NCBI RefSeq assembly: GCF_014692515.1
Contig: NZ_JACOIK010000007.1
Location: 186,001-250,000, forward strand
Direction of reading: 5' to 3'
DNA: 64,000 nucleotides
Source of the DNA: Sphingobacterium micropteri
Lineage (GTDB): Bacteria > Bacteroidota > Bacteroidia > Sphingobacteriales > Sphingobacteriaceae
Below are positions 8,162 through 14,485 of the stretch, piece by piece; position 1 is the stretch's first letter, and every line of letters starts with the position of its first letter. The translations under genes and the position numbers were made by a program. The notes beneath the pieces were generated by a model, which saw only the letters and a program-made list of their open reading frames with translations, was not told where the DNA came from and made no database searches.

Positions 8162-8634
8162 GTACTTTTTTTAAGAAAAAAGTACGACAAAAAATCGTCA
8201 CTTCGAATGTTTGAGAGGAGGAGCAGTACTAAGGATGAATTTCTACATACCTCAAACATTCGTATGTGACCCTTTATGTTAATAAGGGGTAGTACAATGG
8301 TATAGTGTGTTAACTCTTTTCAGTTTCGAAAGCACCTAATAAACAGGGATAAAGATGAACAGGGGGTATAAGATAGCACGGATGTAGACACCCACGCACG
8401 CGGCACGCGGGCTAAAACGGCCTTATATTGTTTTGCGGTCATTTTTCAGCAGGATATTCCGTTAAAAACGAGCATAATGTTTGAGCGGAGCGAGTATATG
8501 CTGTTTAGGAATAGAAGAGAAAAAATAGCAGAACTATACAAATCGTGATTTATGGATTCGTGTTTATTTTGGTATCCATGAGCTCACTACGTTCGGTTTT
8601 TTTTCTTTTCCATCTAGGGACAAGAAAAAAGAAA
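8162..8634 (+). repeat. Structured repeat copy R1 (modules A and B)
   Basis: This gene-free stretch after miaE holds a full modular repeat. Border hairpin GTACTTTTTT (8162-8171) / AAAAAAGTAC (8176-8185). Main stem: GTCACTTCGAATGTTTGAG (8197-8215) with CTCAAACATTCGTATGTGAC (8251-8270). The 35-nt loop carries AGTACTAAGGATGAATTTC. A tail box with AATAAGGGGTAGTACAATG ends at 8299. Module B is at 8396-8514. A weaker T-rich/A-rich hairpin near 8602-8634 closes the element. Four other module-A copies occur in this window. Confidence 0.8.
8396..8514 (+). repeat. Repeat module B, copy 1
   Basis: A GCGG-containing stretch then ATTCCGTTAAAAAC, an inner stem AGCATA (8471-8476) / TATGCT (8497-8502), the apical sequence ATGTTTGAGCGGAGCGAGT, and closing GTTTAGGAATAG. 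The second copy (30673-30792) keeps the flanks and apex but has a different, still complementary inner stem. Confidence 0.7.
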
Positions 8635-8676
8635 TACTTCTTGATATAGGTCAATGCCAGCTGATAAAAACATCCC

Positions 8677-8684
8677 TACTTTTG
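8677..8684 (+). promoter_or_regulatory. -7 promoter box of LLM oxidoreductase gene
   Basis: TACTTTTG fits the Bacteroidota -7 consensus TAnnTTTG. It lies 20 nt before the ATG at 8705 and downstream of the alternative ATG at 8654, which decides the start. Confidence 0.6.
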
Positions 8685-8704
8685 TGATAGAAAGGAAAAA
8701 AGCT

Positions 8705-9739
8705 ATGATTGAATTAGGAATCGGCATGTTTGGGGATGTACATATAGATCCCATAACAGGCAAAATGCAATCTGCAGCACAACGCACGCAGGAGATAATC
8801 GAAGAAATTAAATTGATGGATGAGGTAGGGGTGGATTTCTTTGGGATGGGTGAACACCATCGTATAGAATATGCCATTTCTTCTCCCGAAATTATATTGG
8901 CGGCAGCTGCTACGGTAACCAAGAACATTAAATTAGGCAGCGCGGTTTCCGTTATCAGTTCGGCGGATCCCGTTAAGCTATTTCAAGACTTTTCAACGGT
9001 AGACCTTATCTCAAATGGACGAGCGGAGATTATGGCTGGTCGCGGATCTTTTATCGAATCTTTCCCGCTGTTTGGCTACGACCTAAAAGACTACGCTGAA
9101 CTTTTTGAGGAAAAATTAGCATTGCTATTGCGACTTAATAAGCAGGAAACCGTTACTTGGTCGGGGAAGTTCCGAAAACCATTGATAAATCAGGAAGTAT
9201 TTCCAAGGCCCGTTCATGGTTCCTTACCGATTTGGGTGGCTGTTGGAGGCACTACTTCTTCGGTAATCCGCGCAGGTAAGCTAGGACTTCCAGTCATGTT
9301 TGCGATTATAGGGGGGGCAATTGAAAACTTTAAGCATCTAGTTGAGATGTACCAACAAGCTTGGGAGGATAATGGACATTCCATGGAAGACTTTCAAGTG
9401 GGCGTTCACATGCATGCGTTTTTTGGAGAAAACGGACAAGAAGTGGCCAACCAATACTATCCACTTTATGCTGCACAGATGAATAGAATCGGTGCTTCAA
9501 GAGGGTGGCCGCCTTATCAACGTTCGCAATATGATTTCGGAAGATCTATTCATGGGCATTTGGTGGTAGGGGATGTGAACCAATCGGTGGAAAAGATTCT
9601 ACATGTGATCGAAATGTTTGGCTTGACTCGTTTTTCCGCGCACATGGATGTGGGTAGTCCGAATCATAAGGACATGATGAAAGCCATAGAGTTATATGGT
9701 ACGCACATCATACCGAAGGTAAAAGAGGCGTTGAAATAA
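8705..9739 (+). CDS. LLM class flavin-dependent oxidoreductase (luciferase-like)
   Basis: A 344-residue TIM-barrel flavoprotein of the bacterial luciferase-like monooxygenase family. It starts MIELGIGMFGD and shows the family's GMGEHH motif near residue 48, IKLGSAVSVIS near 80, and the FMN-phosphate loop region with GGRAEIMAGRGSF-like residues (SNGRAEIMAGRGS, about 103-115). Members oxidise varied small molecules with reduced FMN or F420. The group containing the EHH variant is common in Sphingobacteriaceae without an assigned substrate. Start 8705 is preferred to 8654 because a -7 box lies between them. rlmN follows after 19 nt but has its own box. Confidence 0.82.
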   Translation: MIELGIGMFGDVHIDPITGKMQSAAQRTQEIIEEIKLMDEVGVDFFGMGEHHRIEYAISSPEIILAAAATVTKNIKLGSAVSVISSADPVKLFQDFSTVDLISNGRAEIMAGRGSFIESFPLFGYDLKDYAELFEEKLALLLRLNKQETVTWSGKFRKPLINQEVFPRPVHGSLPIWVAVGGTTSSVIRAGKLGLPVMFAIIGGAIENFKHLVEMYQQAWEDNGHSMEDFQVGVHMHAFFGENGQEVANQYYPLYAAQMNRIGASRGWPPYQRSQYDFGRSIHGHLVVGDVNQSVEKILHVIEMFGLTRFSAHMDVGSPNHKDMMKAIELYGTHIIPKVKEALK

Positions 9740-9746
9740 AATTTGT

Positions 9747-9754
9747 TATCTTTG
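9747..9754 (+). promoter_or_regulatory. -7 promoter box of rlmN
   Basis: TATCTTTG ends 4 nt before the GTG start at 9759, so the transcript would begin at or next to the start codon (leaderless). Confidence 0.6.
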
Positions 9755-9758
9755 CACC

Positions 9759-10817
9759 GTGGTACAGCAGAGTAAATTAATAGATATCAGAAGTTTAAGC
9801 TTATCTGCGTTGAAAGATAAGCTTACTGCGATGGGTGAGCAAGGGTTCCGGGCGAAGCAGGTATATGAATGGCTATGGTCAAAATCATGTACGGATTTCG
9901 ACCAGATGACAAACCTAAGTAAGGCATTACGCGAGACATTAAAAAATAACTTCGAGATACGTGCTGTGAAGGTCCGGGAGTCACAGGTGAGCTCGGACAA
10001 GACCATCAAGAGTAGCTTTACCCTCTATGATGGAAATGTGATTGAAGGGGTACTGATTCCGACTCCGGATCGGATGACAGCTTGTGTAAGCTCGCAGGTA
10101 GGGTGTAGCTTGACCTGTAAATTTTGTGCGACGGGCTATATGGAGCGTAAGCGGAATCTCCAAGCTGATGAAATTTACGATCAAGTTGTCCTCATTGCTA
10201 ATCAGGCGGCAGAAAAGTATAGTCAACCACTGACGAATATTGTCTATATGGGTATGGGTGAGCCGTTGCTGAACTACAGCGGTATGATGAAATCAGTAGA
10301 GCGTATCACTGCTCCCGATGGATTGAATATGGCCGCAAAGCGTATCACCGTGTCTACTGCGGGGATCGCCAAGATGATCAAAAAATTAGGCGACGACGAA
10401 GTTCGCTTTAATTTAGCGTTATCCTTACATGCGGCGAATGATGAAAAGCGAAATCAGATCATGCCGATAAATGAACAGAATTCCTTAGACGCATTGGCAG
10501 ACGCCCTAAAATATTATTACGCCAAAACCAAGAATCCTGTAACATTTGAATACATTGTGTTTCATAACTTCAATGATGAACTGCAAGATGCGAAGGAGCT
10601 TGCCCGGTTTTGTAAACATGTGCCATGTAAAGTGAATATCATTGAATATAACCCTATCGCATTAGCTGATTTTGTGAATGCAGAGGCAGATAAAATTGAG
10701 CAGTTTGCAGAATACCTGCGTAGTCAGCAAATCATCACGAATGTCCGCCGCAGCCGCGGAAAAGATATTGATGCCGCCTGCGGCCAGCTTGCCATCAAAG
10801 AAGAAGCCGCAGTTTAG
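9759..10817 (+). CDS. rlmN: Dual-specificity RNA methyltransferase RlmN
   Basis: A 352-residue radical-SAM enzyme that methylates C2 of A2503 in 23S rRNA and A37 in tRNA. The radical-SAM cluster motif C-x3-C-x2-C is in GCSLTCKFCATG (about residues 116-123), and the catalytic C-terminal Cys is in AACGQLA near 345. The N-terminal FRAKQVYEWLW helix pair (about 30-42) and the MGMGEPLLNY motif are typical. The start is a GTG at 9759; with the -7 box ending at 9754, a leaderless mRNA is likely. No in-frame ATG lies earlier, and the next ATG would cut the N-terminal domain. Repeat copy R4 follows the gene. Confidence 0.95.
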   Translation: MVQQSKLIDIRSLSLSALKDKLTAMGEQGFRAKQVYEWLWSKSCTDFDQMTNLSKALRETLKNNFEIRAVKVRESQVSSDKTIKSSFTLYDGNVIEGVLIPTPDRMTACVSSQVGCSLTCKFCATGYMERKRNLQADEIYDQVVLIANQAAEKYSQPLTNIVYMGMGEPLLNYSGMMKSVERITAPDGLNMAAKRITVSTAGIAKMIKKLGDDEVRFNLALSLHAANDEKRNQIMPINEQNSLDALADALKYYYAKTKNPVTFEYIVFHNFNDELQDAKELARFCKHVPCKVNIIEYNPIALADFVNAEADKIEQFAEYLRSQQIITNVRRSRGKDIDAACGQLAIKEEAAV

Positions 10818-10900
10818 AAAGTAAAGAATAAGGATAGCAGGCGACGAGATGTACCAGTCCCCATTAACAGAGGATAAATAGACAAGATAACACGCTATAC

Positions 10901-11037
10901 AAATGCACTCCCCCCATTAATAGATGATGTGGCATCCGGATGTTTTACAACTGTAGAAATTCATCCTTAGCACTACCCAATATGTAAAATATCCGAAGCC
11001 ACGAGGTTTTTGCTTCTTTTTTACGGAAAAAAAGAAG
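10901..11037 (-). repeat. Structured repeat copy R4 (module A)
   Basis: Minus-strand copy between rlmN and comF. On the plus strand the arms are GTGGCATCCGGATGTTTTAC (10929-10948) and GTAAAATATCCGAAGCCAC (10984-11002). The border hairpin CTTCTTTTTT (11013-11022) / AAAAAAGAAG (11028-11037) abuts the comF -7 box. The loop in minus sense carries AGTGCTAAGGATGAATTTC. The tail box lies near 10901-10920. No gene is seen elsewhere in 10818-11065. Confidence 0.8.
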
Positions 11038-11045
11038 TAAATTTG
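11038..11045 (+). promoter_or_regulatory. -7 promoter box of comF
   Basis: TAAATTTG, 20 nt before the comF ATG, starts immediately after the border hairpin of repeat R4, so the hairpin would occupy the -10 to -40 region of this promoter. Confidence 0.5.
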
Positions 11046-11065
11046 TCGTTACCAATTGTAACAAT

Positions 11066-11758
11066 ATGCAAATCAAATCGTATTGGAAGAGTTTTGTCTC
11101 CATTTTGTTCCCGCCGTTATGCGTTTCCTGCGAAAATGTCCTTTTGTATCAAGAGGAGTTTATTTGTACCGCGTGTCGCTACCATTTTCCCCTAAATGAT
11201 CACTATCGTTTCCTACAGAATGAATTAACGCAACGCTTAGTCGGTAAAGCCTCTGTTTATACAGGGGCAGCTTATCTTTCGTTTTCTAAATCGTCTTCTG
11301 TACAGACCATCGTTCACAAATTAAAATACCGCGATGATTATCATATTGGAAGATATCTCGGTAAATGCTTTGGTAGGCAGTTACTTGTTTCCCCATTCTA
11401 TGCCGACATCGATGTGGTGGTTCCGCTGCCACTACACCAGCAGAAAAAACGTAGTCGAGGGTATAATCAGAGTGAATATATTGCAGAAGGTATTGCGGAG
11501 GGGATGTCTTTGCCGGTAAATCAGGTGGATTTTATCCGGACGATAAATACAGAAACACAAACAAAGAAAAGTCGTATGGAACGGTATGATAATGTCGAAA
11601 ATGCTTTTTCCTGCGTTACACCCTCGGCTTTTGAAAATAAACATGTATTGTTGGTAGACGACGTTTTCACAACCGGAGCCACTATAGCTTCGGCAGCACA
11701 AACACTCATTGAACAGTGTAACTGTAAAGTTTCAATAGCCGTATTAGCGATAGCGTAG
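11066..11758 (+). CDS. comF: ComF family phosphoribosyltransferase-like protein
   Basis: A 230-residue protein with an N-terminal zinc-finger-like C-x2-C ... C-x2-C set (CVSCENVLLYQEEFICTAC, about 19-37) and a C-terminal type I phosphoribosyltransferase fold whose PRPP loop is VLLVDDVFTTGAT (about 194-206). In naturally competent bacteria ComF takes part in handling incoming single-stranded DNA; in many lineages the role is untested. It has its own -7 box and is followed, convergently, by the vanZ-like gene after 11 nt. Cytoplasmic; no membrane segments. Assignment to the family is firm, function in DNA uptake is inferred. Confidence 0.88.
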   Translation: MQIKSYWKSFVSILFPPLCVSCENVLLYQEEFICTACRYHFPLNDHYRFLQNELTQRLVGKASVYTGAAYLSFSKSSSVQTIVHKLKYRDDYHIGRYLGKCFGRQLLVSPFYADIDVVVPLPLHQQKKRSRGYNQSEYIAEGIAEGMSLPVNQVDFIRTINTETQTKKSRMERYDNVENAFSCVTPSAFENKHVLLVDDVFTTGATIASAAQTLIEQCNCKVSIAVLAIA

Positions 11759-11769
11759 CAACCTTCATA

Positions 11770-12189
11770 CTATATCGACCGTTTCCGATAAAACAAAATA
11801 TAACTAAAAAGTGCCATTCCGATTCCGACATAATCTGCGAAAATATCCCACCAATCCGCTTGGCGTCCTGTTGATAGATAATATTGAATGGCCTCTGTAC
11901 CAAAAGCAAAAATACTGGCAACGAAGAACGAGATAAAGACTGCTTTCATTTTGGATGGATTGCCGGCTGGTCGTGACATGGAGCCCCATAATAGCAATGC
12001 CGTAAAAACAAAAAAGAAGCCGCAATGTGCCATCTTATCAAACCCTTCAAAAAATCCGACTCCCGGGATATCGTCTGAAGGTAAGCCCATTAGCAATAGC
12101 ATAAAAATGCCCCAAACGATGGCCCAAATGTAGTTCAACAGGTTTTTCAACATGAGGGATAAAAGTCGTATAAATTGAGGAGCTTTCAA
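11770..12189 (-). CDS. VanZ-like family membrane protein
   Basis: A 139-residue inner-membrane protein with four predicted membrane segments: about residues 17-36, 55-73, 83-103 and 118-135. Family features visible are the DKMAHCGFFFVFTALL segment, with the conserved D-K-x-x-H, and the C-terminal E-x-x-Q and RxxDWWDxxADYVG motif. VanZ-like proteins are linked to teicoplanin resistance in enterococci, but most members have unknown roles in the envelope. An alternative start at 12153 (MLKNLLNYIW) would remove 12 residues and gives a more typical N terminus. Convergent with comF. No partner gene. Confidence 0.8.
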   Translation of the reverse strand: MKAPQFIRLLSLMLKNLLNYIWAIVWGIFMLLLMGLPSDDIPGVGFFEGFDKMAHCGFFFVFTALLLWGSMSRPAGNPSKMKAVFISFFVASIFAFGTEAIQYYLSTGRQADWWDIFADYVGIGMALFSYILFYRKRSI

Positions 12190-12316
12190 AGCAATTTTAT
12201 ATTAAAAAAAGATTATGGATAAGTATAGATAGCGAATAGGCAATCTGCTGGAACATAAAATAAAAAATTAATTAGCTGAAAATAAGCATGTTGTCATGGT
12301 TTTTTGTATTTTTATA

Positions 12317-12358
12317 GTACTATGTATTGCATAGTACAATATAAAACATATAACTTTG
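12317..12358 (+). promoter_or_regulatory. padR promoter with overlapping palindromic operator
   Basis: Perfect palindromic arms GTACTATG (12317-12324) and CATAGTAC (12330-12337) separated by TATTG, followed by the -7 box TAACTTTG at 12351-12358. A TTG in the spacer lies 21 nt upstream of the box, about where a -33 element would sit. A PadR dimer bound here would block the promoter, so autorepression is likely. Confidence 0.6.
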
Positions 12359-12365
12359 TATTGTT

Positions 12366-12701
12366 ATGATAGCAGAAAACACACAGACCCAAATGCGGAA
12401 AGGGATATTAGAATACTGTATCCTTTCCATCATTTCCCGAGGGGAGATTTATGCTTCAGATATTATTGCGGAACTAAAGAAAGCCCAGTTGCTGGTCGTG
12501 GAAGGGACGTTGTATCCTTTATTGACGCGCTTGAAGAATAATGGGTTATTGAGCTATACATGGAAGGAATCAAGCTCCGGTCCGCCTCGTAAATATTATC
12601 AGATTACGACGGAGGGCCGAACGGTGTTATCTCGGCTAGACGTAACATGGAAAGAACTTGTTTTCGCGGTGGAAACATCCCTGCAAGGACGAAACGACTA
12701 A
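12366..12701 (+). CDS. PadR family transcriptional regulator
   Basis: A 111-residue winged-helix protein of the short PadR type. The helix-turn-helix spans about residues 14-60 (QMRKGILEYCILSIISRGEIYASDIIAELKKAQ), with the conserved wing LLVVEGTLYPLLTRLKNNGLLSYTW and the RKYYQITTEGR strand near 75-85. Short PadR proteins sense small molecules or act with membrane proteins; they usually repress their own operon. A perfect palindrome overlaps the promoter, and the -7 box ends 7 nt before the ATG, so the mRNA has almost no leader. The PspC gene follows after 29 nt and the TonB receptor after that, a three-gene operon. Confidence 0.88.
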   Translation: MIAENTQTQMRKGILEYCILSIISRGEIYASDIIAELKKAQLLVVEGTLYPLLTRLKNNGLLSYTWKESSSGPPRKYYQITTEGRTVLSRLDVTWKELVFAVETSLQGRND

Positions 12702-12730
12702 TAAGAGCATCTACATATATTAACAAGGTC

Positions 12731-14482
12731 ATGAATAGGACAATTATTATAAATATCAACAGTATCGTCTTCCATATCGAGGAAGACGCTTACGACACGC
12801 TACGGTCGTATATGATTGATATTAAAAAGCATTTTGGAAATACAGCTGAAAGCAAGGAGATATTGGAGGATATTGAAAATCGGATTGCCGAAATGTTTAA
12901 CGAGCGTATCCAAACAGGGCGTAAAGAGGTCATCAATTTAGAAGATGTGCAACGCGTCATTACACAAATGGGTCAGGTGAGCGATTTTGAAGAAAGTGAG
13001 GGCACTGCTGTGAACGAGGATTTTCGGCACGAGCAACGGACGGGTCAAGCACCTCATGTGGAATATGTTGGTAAGAAATTGATGCGCGATCCGGATGACA
13101 AAATGTTGGGCGGAGTGTGTAGTGGCTTGGCGCGTTATTTCGGTATAGAACCCATTTGGATACGGATTCTATTGGTTCTCTTCTTCTTACTTGGTGGTTC
13201 TGGTGTTTTGGCCTATATCATTCTTTGGATAGTGATGCCTATCGCGGAAACCCGTGCCGACAAAATGGCGATGCGGGGTGAAGAACCAAATTTACAAAAT
13301 TTTAAAAAGTCCTTCGATGAAGAAGCGAAGAACCTTTCCGAAACTTTTTCTGACACAGGAGAGCGTCATGACCGAGGGTCACGTACAGCCGGAAATCTAT
13401 TGAGTGGTTGTTTAGGGCTGATTGGGAAGATGATTGCGTGGATTATGCTGATTTTTGCGGGACTAAATTTATTGGGCTTGTTCATCTTCTATGTGTTTAA
13501 TATGATGAACTTCTTTGGACTGGAAAATCCGATGTTTTTCCCACCATTGAAAGGGCTGGCGACCAACGATGGCATTATTGCATTGACTTTTGGCTTTTTG
13601 GCGATCGCCATACCATTTTTTGCTTTGTTTTTCTGGCTTACACGTATCTTATTTAAAACAGACAAACTGAACAGCTACTTATCGTTGACGATGTTTGCGG
13701 CCTGGATCGTATCCATCGTCGGTATTATCTACTATTGCATAGCCACAGCACAAGATTTTCGGGAAAAGAGTACCATCAACGTGCAAAAAAACATACAACG
13801 ACAAGAAGTCTACTATTTCGATGAGAAAGATATTCGGGTATTGGATGCCAGCGAACAGGATTCCTTACAGTCTAAATTTAATATTCAGCTAGATGGACAA
13901 GACTTGCGGAATTATCTGCATAGTGATATTAATATCTATTTCGAAAGTATCGATTCACTTAGTCAACCCTACATACAGTACAGTTATTCCGCGAAGGGCA
14001 AAACTTATCAATTGGCTTCTGAGCGTGCACATAATATTGCTTATGAAGCTATTCAAGAAGGTTCGACGTTCTTGTTTCCCAGTCATTTTTTGCTGATGAA
14101 AAACACGTTGGATAGAGATCAGCAGGTGAGAGTGACCGTTTATCTACCGAAAGGTGCAAGAGTCGTGCTTCAGCGGAGTATAGAACCGAAAATTCGGGAT
14201 ATTTCCTATTGGGAATGTTTGAACAATTATCCGGAGGCGGCACAGCAAAAATATACCGATTGGACGATGTCAGGAGCGGGTTTAGTATGTGTACAAAAAC
14301 CACAGCCCGTGCCAGAAGAGGAGGAGGAGGAAGAAGAAGCCGTGAAATCTAAGATGAAAGCATTATTAGAGGAGATAAAAGATAAGAAAGATTCTATTAT
14401 CCGGATTGATGGTTCTGATGTGACGATTGAAGTGAAAGATAATAGTGTAAGAATCAATACCAAAAAACAAGAGGAAAACTAA
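12731..14482 (+). CDS. PspC domain-containing envelope protein
   Basis: A 583-residue membrane protein. The N-terminal 100 residues form a cytoplasmic alpha/beta domain. A PspC domain follows at about 115-178 (KMLGGVCSGLARYFG, then a membrane helix ending LWIVMPIAE). Further membrane segments lie near 233-266, 285-307 and 318-342. After these comes a beta-rich domain of about 200 residues, an acidic run of nine glutamates (GAG/GAA codons) near 525-533, and a charged tail. PspC proteins sense envelope stress; coexpression with PadR is common in Bacteroidota. Start 12731 is chosen over 12647 because the latter overlaps padR and adds an atypical basic stretch. The next gene begins 3 nt after the stop. 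Confidence 0.85.
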   Translation: MNRTIIININSIVFHIEEDAYDTLRSYMIDIKKHFGNTAESKEILEDIENRIAEMFNERIQTGRKEVINLEDVQRVITQMGQVSDFEESEGTAVNEDFRHEQRTGQAPHVEYVGKKLMRDPDDKMLGGVCSGLARYFGIEPIWIRILLVLFFLLGGSGVLAYIILWIVMPIAETRADKMAMRGEEPNLQNFKKSFDEEAKNLSETFSDTGERHDRGSRTAGNLLSGCLGLIGKMIAWIMLIFAGLNLLGLFIFYVFNMMNFFGLENPMFFPPLKGLATNDGIIALTFGFLAIAIPFFALFFWLTRILFKTDKLNSYLSLTMFAAWIVSIVGIIYYCIATAQDFREKSTINVQKNIQRQEVYYFDEKDIRVLDASEQDSLQSKFNIQLDGQDLRNYLHSDINIYFESIDSLSQPYIQYSYSAKGKTYQLASERAHNIAYEAIQEGSTFLFPSHFLLMKNTLDRDQQVRVTVYLPKGARVVLQRSIEPKIRDISYWECLNNYPEAAQQKYTDWTMSGAGLVCVQKPQPVPEEEEEEEEAVKSKMKALLEEIKDKKDSIIRIDGSDVTIEVKDNSVRINTKKQEEN

Positions 14483-14485
14483 TCC

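Noticed and set aside
12647..12730. Longer start for the PspC protein overlapping padR
   Set aside because: The extension is basic, overlaps the padR coding end in another frame, and the ATG at 12731 begins the conserved N terminus.
14314..14340. GAG/GAA run in the PspC gene as a Shine-Dalgarno cluster or microsatellite of interest
   Set aside because: It encodes an acidic run in a predicted linker and is in frame; Bacteroidota do not rely on SD for starts.
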